NCBI RefSeq assembly: GCF_002019795.1
Contig: NZ_KV917381.1
Location: 760,001 to 824,000, forward strand
DNA length: 64,000 nt
Origin: Bacillus alkalicellulosilyticus
Lineage (GTDB): Bacteria; Bacillota; Bacilli; Bacillales; Bacillaceae_F
Reading direction: 5' to 3'
The position numbers and the translations under genes are program-made. The notes below the pieces were generated by a model. It had not been told where the DNA came from, made no database searches, and was given only the letters and a program-made list of their open reading frames with translations. Below are positions 24,617 through 32,652 of the stretch, piece after piece; within the stretch, counting starts at the first letter, position 1; every line of letters starts with the position of its first letter.

Positions 24617-24648
24617 ATTTTATATTACATAAAAGGAGAATATCTAAA

Positions 24649-25068
24649 ATGGAAACATTACACGACATTAAACAAACAGTTATATTCGAAGCACCGATAC
24701 AAAAAGTTTGGGACAAGGTATCAACGTCTGAAGGAATTGAATCTTGGTTTATGCCTAATAATTTTGAACCTAAAGTAGGCCATGAGTTTCACGTGCAATC
24801 ACCGTTTGGTCCATCGCCATGCAAAGTGTTAGAAGTAGATAAACCGAATAAAATTTCATTTTCTTGGGATACTGATGGCTGGGTTGTTTCTTTTCTATTA
24901 AAGGATTTAGGTGAAAAAACAGAGTTTACATTGATTCACGGTGGCTGGAAATCTGCAGATACAGTTCTACCAAAAGCAAATGCGAAAAGCTCGGATATTC
25001 GTGAGCGAATGGATCATGGTTGGGTTGAGATTGTTAATAGTGGACTTCGAAAGGTTGTTGAGGGATAA
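24649..25068 (+). CDS. SRPBCC (AHSA1) domain protein
   Basis: A 139-residue START-like domain protein: [20 protein letters not shown] at the N-terminus, [31 protein letters not shown], and the C-terminal [20 protein letters not shown]. Hydrophobic ligand binding is the usual property; function unknown. Start ATG 24649 after AAAAGGAGAATATCT. Its stop touches the ArsR start (GGATAAGTGG), a classic SRPBCC-ArsR operon. Confidence 0.92.
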   Translation: METLHDIKQTVIFEAPIQKVWDKVSTSEGIESWFMPNNFEPKVGHEFHVQSPFGPSPCKVLEVDKPNKISFSWDTDGWVVSFLLKDLGEKTEFTLIHGGWKSADTVLPKANAKSSDIRERMDHGWVEIVNSGLRKVVEG

Positions 25069-25386
25069 GTGGAAGCAGCAAAGCATGATGTGTTTCAAGC
25101 GATTGCTGACCCAACGAGAAGAGAAGTTCTTCGACTGCTTTCTAACAATGAATTAGCTATCTCAGAAATCACCTCACATTTTCCTATTAGTCGTACAGCC
25201 ATTGCCAAGCACCTTCATATCCTTTCAGAAGCAGGGCTCGTAACTGGAAAAAAGGTAGGCAGAGAAAAAATTTATCAACTGCATCCAGAACCGCTAACTG
25301 AAGTAAAACAGTGGCTTGCGTATTACGAACAATTTTGGAATAACAAGTTGTCTATGCTAAAACATATCGTTGAAAATGAAGAGTAA
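25069..25386 (+). CDS. ArsR family transcriptional repressor
   Basis: A 105-residue winged-helix regulator: HDVFQAIADPTRREVLRLLS, HFPISRTAIAKHLHILSEAG and LVTGKKVGREKIYQLHPEPL. No metal-binding ELCVCDL motif, so it is the non-metal type that partners SRPBCC proteins. GTG start directly abuts the upstream stop. Likely autoregulates through the operators at 24.56-24.62 kb. Confidence 0.92.
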   Translation: MEAAKHDVFQAIADPTRREVLRLLSNNELAISEITSHFPISRTAIAKHLHILSEAGLVTGKKVGREKIYQLHPEPLTEVKQWLAYYEQFWNNKLSMLKHIVENEE

Positions 25387-25437
25387 GTGAAGAAGTTGCA
25401 GTGTGTTGTGTATATAATAGAAATTGAAATAGGTAAA

Positions 25438-25472
25438 GGGCCGGGACAAAAGGTTGTTCTTTTGTCTCGGCC
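25438..25472. repeat. GACAAAAGG hairpin element
   Basis: GGCCGGGACAAAAG pairs with CTTTTGTCTCGGCC around GTTGTT. There is no downstream T-run, so it is not a standard terminator. A related perfect hairpin with GAGACAAAAGGT lies at 45127-45171. Confidence 0.65.
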
Positions 25473-25496
25473 TCGTTATGTCTGACAGGCACTAAC

Positions 25497-26027
25497 TCAC
25501 TTAATTTTAATTTTACTTGTCTCTATATTTTTAGAAATCAGTTCCTTAAATAAAGAAATATCATCATGTGATTCAAAAAATCTTTTTGGCAAGACTATCG
25601 CCTTTTGTTTTGATATATATAAAAGAAACATCTCTTCGTATTCTGCTGCAAAGTGGAGGTCAGTCCAATCATAATGGTTATTTGACCTTTTTAGTTGTTG
25701 AATAATACCTTCGCGATGAATCACGTAACTTATTTCATTTTTAATACGTTGATCGCTTTCATACTCTTTAATGACTCGTTTTTTGAGAATTTTTTTAACA
25801 CCATAAATGAGTATTAGTGAAAAAATTAGTGCCAGTACAGCTTTTGGAATAGTAAATAATAAATTGTCAGGCATAAGAAACTCTAAAAGAAGCGCCATCA
25901 ACCAAAAAACGAAAAAACTGAAGAAAAAATAAGAATAAGTAAATTTTTTTAAGTGATGTGTATTATACTTTATAAAATCTTCTAAACTAACTGTTCCTCT
26001 TATTGAAAGCTCCTGTCCATTAGTCAA
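25497..26027 (-). CDS. YcxB family membrane protein
   Basis: A 176-residue protein. It begins MTNGQELSIRGTVSLEDFIK, then KYNTHHLKKF. Two transmembrane helices (about residues 33-52 and 61-82) follow, with a C-terminal YcxB-like domain: ISYVIHREGIIQQLKRSNNH, YDWTDLHFAAEYEEMFLLYI, IVLPKRFF. Start is TTG 26027 after AAGGGAGAGATTTT (minus strand). Convergent with the ArsR gene; function unknown. Confidence 0.85.
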   Translation of the reverse strand: MTNGQELSIRGTVSLEDFIKYNTHHLKKFTYSYFFFSFFVFWLMALLLEFLMPDNLLFTIPKAVLALIFSLILIYGVKKILKKRVIKEYESDQRIKNEISYVIHREGIIQQLKRSNNHYDWTDLHFAAEYEEMFLLYISKQKAIVLPKRFFESHDDISLFKELISKNIETSKIKIK

Positions 26028-26149
26028 AAAATCTCTCCCTTTTATATAGATTAGGCACGTCACCACTGCAGTTTCTCTTTTAATTGATGAGTTCGAGTGA
26101 CGGACGATATATAAAGTGTACTATCGAGAAACAACTCAATTCAATAAAA

Positions 26150-26190
26150 ACGCCTACCGAATTAGAACAATACGGTAGGCGTATATTTTT
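26150..26190. terminator. Bidirectional terminator
   Basis: ACGCCTACCG (26150-26159) pairs with CGGTAGGCGT (26173-26182); A-run on the left and T-run on the right. It lies downstream of the minus-strand methyltransferase. Confidence 0.8.
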
Positions 26191-26210
26191 TCTGTTTGTG
26201 TTTAGGACAA

Positions 26211-26990
26211 TTAAGACTGTTTCAACCCAATCACACGAATTCTTTTATAATCAGCAAACCAATTCCCATCTTGATAAAGGGTGTCCTTTACGTTTTTTTC
26301 AACTTTCAAAATGATATCCTTTTTACGTTCTTCGGGAATTCCTTCGAATAGTTGACTGCCAAACATCTCAATCCAGTTTCTCAACCCATTCTCACCTTCT
26401 AATCGAGTGGGTCTTTCAAAGTGTTGAGCAAATGCGACTTTAAATCCTATCATTTCCATTAAATTTGTATACTCAGCGATACTTGGAAAATACCAAGGGA
26501 ATTGTTCCTTTGTAAAATCAAAACCTGCCTCTTCTATTTGATTTCTAATTTCATTTGATAATGTTTCAATGTTGCCTTTGCCTCCAAATTCCGCAACAAA
26601 CCTTCCACCTGGTTTCAAACTTTGATAGATCCCTTGTAATGCTTTTAAAGGTGGCTTTACCCAATGAAGGGTAGCATTCGAGAAGACCGCATCAAATTCA
26701 CTTTGAAATTCTAGTTTGGTTGCATCCTGAACAATAAATCGGATATGAGGATATTTATCGATTGCTTGATTCACCATTCTTGCCGAGTGGTCAACACCTA
26801 CAACATCGACACCACGCTCAAATAATGCATTCGCTAAATCTCCGGTTCCACAGCCCAAATCAAGTATTCTTTCTCCTTTTTTGGGGTTTAATAATTCAAC
26901 GACAGAATTCCCGTGTTTTGATACAAACGAATGCTTGCCGTCATATAACTGAGCGTCCCACTTATCTTTAGTACTTTGATTTAGATTCAT
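26211..26990 (-). CDS. Class I SAM-dependent methyltransferase (Tam-like)
   Basis: A 259-residue methyltransferase. RILDLGCGTGDLANALFERG is motif I, VVGVDHSARMV motif II, FIVQDATKLEF the acidic strand, FDAVFSNATLHWVKPPLKAL motif IV; the last resembles trans-aconitate 2-methyltransferase. SD AGGGAGAGCGAAGAA. Shares no transcript with neighbours: a terminator follows it, and the LysR gene diverges from it with about 120 bp between. Confidence 0.87.
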   Translation of the reverse strand: MNLNQSTKDKWDAQLYDGKHSFVSKHGNSVVELLNPKKGERILDLGCGTGDLANALFERGVDVVGVDHSARMVNQAIDKYPHIRFIVQDATKLEFQSEFDAVFSNATLHWVKPPLKALQGIYQSLKPGGRFVAEFGGKGNIETLSNEIRNQIEEAGFDFTKEQFPWYFPSIAEYTNLMEMIGFKVAFAQHFERPTRLEGENGLRNWIEMFGSQLFEGIPEERKKDIILKVEKNVKDTLYQDGNWFADYKRIRVIGLKQS

Positions 26991-27109
26991 TTCTTCGCTC
27001 TCCCTACTGTATATATTTGTTAATTAAAGTATAATGGAGAAAAGTGATAAGTGATATTAACGAAAAAAACGATTTTTAATAACGGACCGTTATTATGGAG
27101 GTGAAGGAT

Positions 27110-27979
27110 TTGGAGATGAAATGGGTTAAAACGTTCGTAGTTACAGCTAAGTTTGAGAATTTCCGTAAAGCATCAGAAGAACTTTTTCTAACCCAACCAG
27201 CTGTCACAAAACATATTAGAAGGTTAGAAGAAGCGCTTGCGATTGAACTGTTTGAAAGAATTGGGAACAAGGTGGTGCTTACGCCTGCAGGCCACACTTA
27301 TCTTGCTTATGCGAAAAAACTTTTACGACAGTACGAGCAGGGAATGGAACAGTTTGAAGCTTGGAAGCAAGGGTATAATCGCAAGCTGACGATAGCTACG
27401 GCACCACAAATTGCATCTTCATTTCTCCCTTCATTAGTACGACAATTCATTATTGAAAATCCATCTATAGAAGTCATGATTAATGTCATACAATCTTATG
27501 ACATCGGAGAAGAGGTCAGCACAGGTCAAGCAGACATAGGATTAACAAGGATTCTTCCACCACAAACCAATGTAAACATTGAACGGGTACACGAGGACCC
27601 CGTAATACTAGTCGGTCCACCAGAATGTAGAGATACTGAACATGATGAACACTTATTAATCAACAAGTATCGATTGATCACGCACAACCATCCAGATTAT
27701 TGGGACGAGCTTTTACAAGATATTAAAAGGCACTATCCAACGATCCGAACGATGAAAGTCAATCAAATTGAAGTGACAAAACGGTTCATAGAAGAAGGAC
27801 TTGGAATCTCTTATTTACCGTATACAGTGGTTAAAAATGAACTCGCAATGAATAAGCTAACGGAAATTAAGCCAGATAAAATTACTCCACCAACATCTTC
27901 AACGTATAGAGTAACAAAAGTAGAAACAGAGGAAGTTTCGAGATTCGTTGCTTTTTTGAGAGTAGCGTTATGTAACTAA
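27110..27979 (+). CDS. LysR family transcriptional regulator (CitR-like)
   Basis: A 289-residue LTTR. The winged HTH is WVKTFVVTAKFENFRKASEE, LFLTQPAVTKHIRRLEEALA. The effector domain has APQIASSFLPSLVRQFI, DIGLTRI, THNHPDYWDELLQDIKRHYP, EVTKRFIEEGLGISYLPYTV. This resembles B. subtilis CitR, but no citrate synthase gene adjoins. TTG 27110 is preferred because GGAGGTG (27097-27103) precedes it; ATG 27095 sits inside the SD. Target is probably the divergent methyltransferase promoter. Confidence 0.85.
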   Translation: MEMKWVKTFVVTAKFENFRKASEELFLTQPAVTKHIRRLEEALAIELFERIGNKVVLTPAGHTYLAYAKKLLRQYEQGMEQFEAWKQGYNRKLTIATAPQIASSFLPSLVRQFIIENPSIEVMINVIQSYDIGEEVSTGQADIGLTRILPPQTNVNIERVHEDPVILVGPPECRDTEHDEHLLINKYRLITHNHPDYWDELLQDIKRHYPTIRTMKVNQIEVTKRFIEEGLGISYLPYTVVKNELAMNKLTEIKPDKITPPTSSTYRVTKVETEEVSRFVAFLRVALCN

Positions 27980-28005
27980 CTACGTAAATATGAAAGGAGA
28001 CCGTG

Positions 28006-28461
28006 ATGGATATTAGAGCACTAGCTAAAGATGAAAAACCTCCAATGGAGTTGTTGTTATCAGCTGACCCCTCTAGAAAACTAGTAGAAGAGTATGTAAA
28101 CAGAGGCCACTGTTTTATTGCTACAATTGATAACCACGATATGGGAGTGTATGTGCTACTGCCTACAAGACCTAACACAGTAGAACTGGTGAATCTTGCA
28201 GTTGCAGTAAAGCATCAAGGAAAAGGCATCGGTTCAATGTTAATACAACATGCCATTGGTACAGCAAAAGAAAAAGAATATAAAACAATGGAAGTTGGTA
28301 CTGGAAATTCAAGCATAGGACAACTGGCCCTATATCAAAAATGTGGCTTTCGAATAACGGGCATTGATAAAGATTTCTTTATTAGACACTACGATGAAGA
28401 AATAGTTGAGAATGGCATACAGTGTAGGGATATGGTTCGTTTTTCCAAAGAGTTAAAATAG
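28006..28461 (+). CDS. GNAT family N-acetyltransferase (YvbK-like)
   Basis: A 151-residue acetyltransferase. PPMELLLSADPSRKLVEEYV, VELVNLAVAVKHQGKGIGSM (acetyl-CoA loop Q-G-K-G-I-G) and QLALYQKCGFRITGIDKDFF, HYDEEIVENGIQCRDM match the YvbK-like group. SD AAAGGAGACCGTG. It starts 27 bp after the LysR gene and 20 bp before the peptidase gene, so the three may be cotranscribed. Confidence 0.88.
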   Translation: MDIRALAKDEKPPMELLLSADPSRKLVEEYVNRGHCFIATIDNHDMGVYVLLPTRPNTVELVNLAVAVKHQGKGIGSMLIQHAIGTAKEKEYKTMEVGTGNSSIGQLALYQKCGFRITGIDKDFFIRHYDEEIVENGIQCRDMVRFSKELK

Positions 28462-28480
28462 TTTAGAAAGAGGGGTTCTC

Positions 28481-29158
28481 ATGGGCAAATTAATTCTTGC
28501 TGGAGGTGGGGATGAAGTTCAATCCCGAATAGTTGATAAGGAATTTGTTGGTCTAATCAACAAAGATAAACCAATGTTATATATCCCGGTTGCAATGGAT
28601 ACAAAGATGATCCCATATGATTCTTGTAAGACATGGATTAATCGTGTATTTAATCCACTTGGAATCAAAAACATAACAATGTGGACGGAACAGGACTTGT
28701 ATCATAGAAAGGTTGAAGATTTGACCCCATTCTCTTCGGTATATATAGGTGGAGGAAATACATATAGCCTTTTACATTTTTTTTATAGAACACAGTTCAC
28801 TACTGTTTTAAAAGAGTATGTGAAGAACAAAGGAATTATTTATGGTGGAAGTGCAGGAGCGATTATCTTTGGTAAAGACATTAGGACTTGTTCTCATATG
28901 GATGATAACAATGCCGGGTTAAATGAACTTAATGGACTAGGCCTTGTAAAACAGTTTTCAATCTGGTGTCATTACAAAAAAGATAATGATGGGCTAATCC
29001 ACAATTATTTACAACAGATTAATAACCATGTAATCGCCTTGCCAGAAGAAACGGCATTGCGTGTAGACGAAAGTGGAATGAAAGTATTGGGTTCAAAACC
29101 TGCTTACATTTTTGACGGAGATACGAAGAAACAAATTCAACCAGGATGTGAGTGGTAA
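28481..29158 (+). CDS. Peptidase E (S51) family protein (copy 1)
   Basis: A 225-residue class I glutamine-amidotransferase-fold peptidase: LILAGGGDEVQSRIVD at the N-terminus, VYIGGGNTYSLLHFF (oxyanion loop), then IIYGGSAGAIIFG carrying the nucleophilic Ser. The Asp/Glu-His partners follow (SIWCHYKKD, LPEETALRVDE). Likely an intracellular aspartyl dipeptidase-like enzyme. A close paralogue lies at 62268-62945 next to a repeat; this copy has no repeat beside it. Confidence 0.88.
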   Translation: MGKLILAGGGDEVQSRIVDKEFVGLINKDKPMLYIPVAMDTKMIPYDSCKTWINRVFNPLGIKNITMWTEQDLYHRKVEDLTPFSSVYIGGGNTYSLLHFFYRTQFTTVLKEYVKNKGIIYGGSAGAIIFGKDIRTCSHMDDNNAGLNELNGLGLVKQFSIWCHYKKDNDGLIHNYLQQINNHVIALPEETALRVDESGMKVLGSKPAYIFDGDTKKQIQPGCEW

Positions 29159-29174
29159 ATAAAGGAGATTTATA

Positions 29175-29441
29175 ATGTTTGAAAAGATTAATTGGAGGTT
29201 TTATATTAATGCTTCCACAAAAGATAAAGCCATAACGGTGTTAAAAAGAGTCGAACAAGTCATTGGTCAAACGGAAGTAGGTTCTTTTACACCGTATTGG
29301 AAAGACAAAACCCTGTTTGAAGTTGAATGCACCACTTCTTTTCAGATAGAAGAACCAGAGAAAACGGTATACAACGTACTTCTTTTAGTTAATCAATTAG
29401 GACACAGCATTGACATAACCGGCCCTCTTATTTTTGAATAG
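29175..29441 (+). CDS. Conserved hypothetical protein, 88 aa
   Basis: A small soluble protein beginning MFEKINWRFYINASTKDKAI, with alternating beta and alpha elements and no signal. It follows the peptidase by 16 bp with AAAGGAG as SD, so it is in the same operon. Family not recognised. Confidence 0.65.
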   Translation: MFEKINWRFYINASTKDKAITVLKRVEQVIGQTEVGSFTPYWKDKTLFEVECTTSFQIEEPEKTVYNVLLLVNQLGHSIDITGPLIFE

Positions 29442-29562
29442 AAGCAAATCACATTCGAAGGGAATAGTACACGGACATCTATTGTAGGGGTTAAATGGTT
29501 CCATTTTTATACAGAGAATAGTAGCTAAAGAATTAGGCCATTAGAAGGAAAAAGTTGTAAAT

Positions 29563-30132
29563 ATGGCGAAAGAAACTATATCGCTTTTTTATAAACAGGA
29601 AGGAATGATGACTAATGGGGATGTTAAAGAAATAATATTTGAGGTTGTCAGATTAAAAGAAATTGCAGAAACTACGGTATCTTTGCCTCATCCGTACCCA
29701 CGGGAAACGGTAGATTGGTGGATAAATTTTGTAAGAGAGAGTATGAACAAGGGATGTGCATATGAGTTTGGATTATTTAAAAAAGATAATCCCAATGAAT
29801 ATATAGGAAACTGTGGTTTTGTGGGTGTGTCAAACGAGCATAACCACGGTGAGCTAGGCTACTTTATTAACCCTATTCATTGGAATAATGGCTATGGTAC
29901 TGAAGCTTGTGCTAGACTTGTTGAATTTGGCTTTACTACGCTTGGACTTGAGAGGATTCATGGTAGGTGTATGGCTAAAAACAAAGCCTCCAAGCGGGTA
30001 ATGGAAAAGTGCGGACTAAAGGTTGAAGGCTTAGCAAAACATGAGGTTTTCAAGTGGGGTAAATATGAGGATGTCTACCATTTAGGGTTGATTCGGTCTG
30101 AATGGAAAGATTTTTACCTAAAGGAGAAATGA
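29563..30132 (+). CDS. GNAT family N-acetyltransferase (RimJ/RimL-like), altered N-terminus
   Basis: A 189-residue acetyltransferase. ETTVSLPHPYPRETVDWWIN, YIGNCGFVGVSNEHNHGELG, YFINPIHWNNGYGTEACARL (acetyl-CoA loop) and RIHGRCMAKNKASKRVMEKC are intact. The expected first strand (ETERLILR...) is replaced by an unrelated stretch, and the start is uncertain: ATG 29563 or ATG 29605 (after AGGAAGGA). The N-terminus may have been damaged. Confidence 0.8.
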   Translation: MAKETISLFYKQEGMMTNGDVKEIIFEVVRLKEIAETTVSLPHPYPRETVDWWINFVRESMNKGCAYEFGLFKKDNPNEYIGNCGFVGVSNEHNHGELGYFINPIHWNNGYGTEACARLVEFGFTTLGLERIHGRCMAKNKASKRVMEKCGLKVEGLAKHEVFKWGKYEDVYHLGLIRSEWKDFYLKEK

Positions 30133-30134
30133 CT

Positions 30135-30620
30135 ATGAAGCTTGTATACTATCTACTTTTTATCGGAATCTTTCTCGCCATCTTCTCAGCTTGCGGAAAT
30201 AATGTTGACCCAAAATATTCCATATCTGATGTCTACATCCTTGCACTGGATACAGCGATGAAGAAGGATACGGCACTAAACGATAAAATGGAATTCATCG
30301 CAATCGACATGAGCAACTTTGAACATGTCCAAATCCATCATAAAGAAGAGATTATTCTTTATTTTGAAGACAAGTATCAAGTAGAAGTTATGGATACGAC
30401 CTATGCACAATTAATAGAAGATGGTTTATACGATGAGGAATCACTCCGTTTTGACGGTGTGCTATTAAGGCTAGACAAGATTGAAATAAAGAAAAGAAAA
30501 CTTCATATTGAAGGTTCTAAATATAAATCAGGAACTGGGGCAATAGGTATTGATATTCTATTGCACTTTAAAGATGGAAAGTGGGAAATTAAAGAATCTA
30601 GAGACACTTGGGTAAGTTAG
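30135..30620 (+). CDS. Lipoprotein, 161 aa
   Basis: Signal peptide with lipobox AIFSAC (Cys near residue 20), then GNNVDPKYSISDVYILALDT and a predicted alpha/beta domain ending KDGKWEIKESRDTWVS. It resembles Bacillus peptide-binding-type small lipoproteins but I cannot name the family. Start ATG 30135 after TAAAGGAGAAATGACT; the SD lies within the end of the GNAT gene, so the two are coupled. Confidence 0.75.
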   Translation: MKLVYYLLFIGIFLAIFSACGNNVDPKYSISDVYILALDTAMKKDTALNDKMEFIAIDMSNFEHVQIHHKEEIILYFEDKYQVEVMDTTYAQLIEDGLYDEESLRFDGVLLRLDKIEIKKRKLHIEGSKYKSGTGAIGIDILLHFKDGKWEIKESRDTWVS

Positions 30621-30704
30621 AGCATTGAGTATAATAGCTGCTGTTTTTTTGCAACCATAACAGGAGAATATACAAGGTTTTATTAAAAAAGGAGTTTTGT
30701 TTAA

Positions 30705-30893
30705 ATGACTGAAAAAAGACCAAAAATCACAACGACAGGTGCAATCATTATTTTGAGTGTATCAATTTTAATTGCTGCTTCCATGATTGCAAGTGCTATA
30801 AGAGATTCTTCTAACAGCAAAATGGACCAAGAATTAGAAATATTTAATATGAATTTTGAAAATTATATCAGAATTATAGAAAACGGAAATTAG
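30705..30893 (+). CDS. Small single-helix membrane protein, 62 aa
   Basis: A basic N-terminus (MTEKRPKITTTGA), one transmembrane helix (residues 13-33) and an acidic tail. SD AAAAAGGAGTTTTGTTTAA. No family known. Likely type II topology with the tail outside. Confidence 0.6.
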   Translation: MTEKRPKITTTGAIIILSVSILIAASMIASAIRDSSNSKMDQELEIFNMNFENYIRIIENGN

Positions 30894-30992
30894 AATTAAT
30901 TTTAAAAAAAATGCAAAGGGTTATCAACGAGTAGAATTTATAAGGAGAATACTCAAATATCTGGACATTATAAGGATATGGGGGGATGGCAT

Positions 30993-31195
30993 GTGAGTAA
31001 GAAAAGGTTATTTAGCCGCGAAGAATATAGAAGCATGTCTCCTTGGTCTTCTTTATACTCTTTTTTATTTTATGTATTGGGAGTATAGTTGTTTTTAGTA
31101 TTGAAGGCTTTACTTTTTCAGTTGGTCCCATTTTATTTGTACTAAATATAGTAGGGATGCTATGTTTAACCATCCTTTTTCGACTAAAGGCATAG
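30993..31195 (+). pseudogene. Frameshifted two-helix membrane protein
   Basis: GTG 30993 (SD GGGGGGATGGCAT) opens MSKKRLFSREEYRSMSPWSS, but the frame closes at TAG shortly after. Adding one T to the run at about 31050-31055 restores an ORF that continues ..GSIVVFSIEGFTFSVGPILF to FRLKA and TAG at 31193-31195. So a single-base loss in a homopolymer (or a sequencing slip) has split a protein of about 67 residues. Confidence 0.6.
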
Positions 31196-31263
31196 AGATT
31201 GGAATCAAGATAATGGGCTGATTAGTGGCAAAAGAATAGGGCATGAAACTGTTTGGAGGACAT

Positions 31264-31980
31264 ATGAAAAAACTAGCTATAATCATTACAAGTACAATTC
31301 TAGTACTTTTCGTTTCGGTTTACTTAGTAAATGAACTTTCTAAAGTAAGAACGTTTCAACTTTTTGGAGGTTTAGTTACTAGTGTAGAAACAAATGAAAA
31401 AGTAGTCGCATTAACGTTTGATGATGGTCCTGGAGCTAACACTCAAGCAATACTAGATGTATTAAGAAACCATGAAGTGAAAGGGACGTTTTATCTAACT
31501 GGACATGAACTTGAAACTTACTTTATTGAGGGAGTGAACATTGTAGAAGAAGGGCATGAAATAGGAAACCACTCGTTTTCTCACCAACGAATGATATTTA
31601 AAACACCTGCTTTTGTGAAAGATGAGATAGAGAAGACGGATGAGTTGATACGTAAAATTGGGTATGAGGGAGTAATCACGTTTCGACCGCCTTTTGGTAG
31701 AAGATTAGTCGTGCTACCCCATTATTTATCTAAGAATGATAGAAATACAATCCTGTGGAATATCGAACCTGAAAGCTATCCAGACGTTGCTGCCGACTCC
31801 ACAAAAATCGTTGAGTATGTAGTAGATAACATTGAACCTGGTTCGATTATTTTGTTGCATGTGATGTATGAAAGTAGAACAGAGTCGTTGCAGTCTGTAG
31901 AAGGAATCATTACGTCATTAAAAGAGCAAGGATATGCCTTTAAAACTGTTTCAGAGCTATTAGAATATAGCAACCAGTGA
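31264..31980 (+). CDS. Polysaccharide deacetylase (NodB-homology, CE4)
   Basis: A 238-residue membrane-anchored CE4 enzyme. An N-terminal helix (about residues 3-22) is followed by the NodB domain: VVALTFDDGPGANTQAILDV (metal Asp), EIGNHSFSHQ (HxxxH metal His), FRPPFGRR and the final ILLHVMYESRT. It would deacetylate peptidoglycan or chitooligosaccharide at the surface. Start ATG 31264 follows TTTGGAGGACAT. Catalytic residues are complete. Confidence 0.9.
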   Translation: MKKLAIIITSTILVLFVSVYLVNELSKVRTFQLFGGLVTSVETNEKVVALTFDDGPGANTQAILDVLRNHEVKGTFYLTGHELETYFIEGVNIVEEGHEIGNHSFSHQRMIFKTPAFVKDEIEKTDELIRKIGYEGVITFRPPFGRRLVVLPHYLSKNDRNTILWNIEPESYPDVAADSTKIVEYVVDNIEPGSIILLHVMYESRTESLQSVEGIITSLKEQGYAFKTVSELLEYSNQ

Positions 31981-32012
31981 TATGGTTCTGAATAAAAACT
32001 CATAATTATGAA

Positions 32013-32291
32013 GTGGATGTGATTGGAATGCCTCTTAGAATCCCATTGTTTTTTGTTACTTTTATTTTAGCTACTACTCTTCACGCTTTTATTGATAATT
32101 CGTTTATATATCAGCAATACCCATATCCAGAGAATGCAAACTTGATAAGTAATATTTCTTTTTTTAGCCTTGTAATTGTCATCATTTTAATATTTGAATT
32201 AACAAAGTTAAATAAAATTAAGGTTAGAACCAACTATGGTTTGATAATAATAGTTGCTTTGCTTTGTAGTGCAGTGATACTTAAGATTTAG
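32013..32291 (+). CDS. Small integral membrane protein, 92 aa
   Basis: Three hydrophobic segments (about residues 9-25, 43-62, 73-91) and a conserved-looking loop DNSFIYQQYPYPENANL. Start is uncertain: ATG 32013 or 32028; neither has a strong SD. Family not recognised. Follows the deacetylase by about 30 bp. Confidence 0.5.
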   Translation: MDVIGMPLRIPLFFVTFILATTLHAFIDNSFIYQQYPYPENANLISNISFFSLVIVIILIFELTKLNKIKVRTNYGLIIIVALLCSAVILKI

Positions 32292-32421
32292 AGAGAGAAT
32301 GATATGCTTTTCTAGTATTGTATTTTTCCGTACCTGGGACTATAACAATTCTTAATTTTAAAAATATATAAGGTTCAATGGATATCACTTACGACTATAA
32401 TCTTTTACAAAGGTGTTAAAT

Positions 32422-32478
32422 ATGAATTCATTCAAGGTATTTAGACAACCTAGATATGAAAAGGTATTCTGGAAGTGA
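32422..32478 (+). CDS. Putative 18-residue micro-ORF
   Basis: ATG 32422 follows ACAAAGGTGTTAAAT (SD AAAGGTG) and encodes MNSFKVFRQPRYEKVFWK. TTCAAT and TATAAT spaced 16 bp apart lie upstream. Like the micro-ORFs at 0.13 and 22.6 kb it has its own promoter-like signals. Function unknown. Confidence 0.3.
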   Translation: MNSFKVFRQPRYEKVFWK

Positions 32479-32560
32479 GATGAAATCTAAGCGCATTTGT
32501 CAAAGATAGCACCCAATTTTCTGTACTTTTTACAGCCAGCTTAAAAGAGTGAATAAATAA

Positions 32561-32597
32561 GAACGGTTGTTACACTGGTGACAATCGTTCTCTTTTT
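32561..32597. terminator. Terminator between convergent genes
   Basis: GAACGGTTGT (32561-32570) pairs with ACAATCGTTC (32581-32590), followed by TCTTTTTTT. Confidence 0.8.
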
Positions 32598-32652
32598 TTA
32601 CCAAAGATAATCATAATGTTTTTTTAGTAAAAGTTACAATACATTCTCCCCT

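Larger units (their letters stand above)
32292..32652. other. 361-bp intergenic region
   Basis: Holds a possible 18-residue ORF (32422-32478) with a TATAAT at 32395-32400, and a bidirectional-type terminator at 32561-32597 between convergent genes. No repeat copy seen. Confidence 0.5.
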
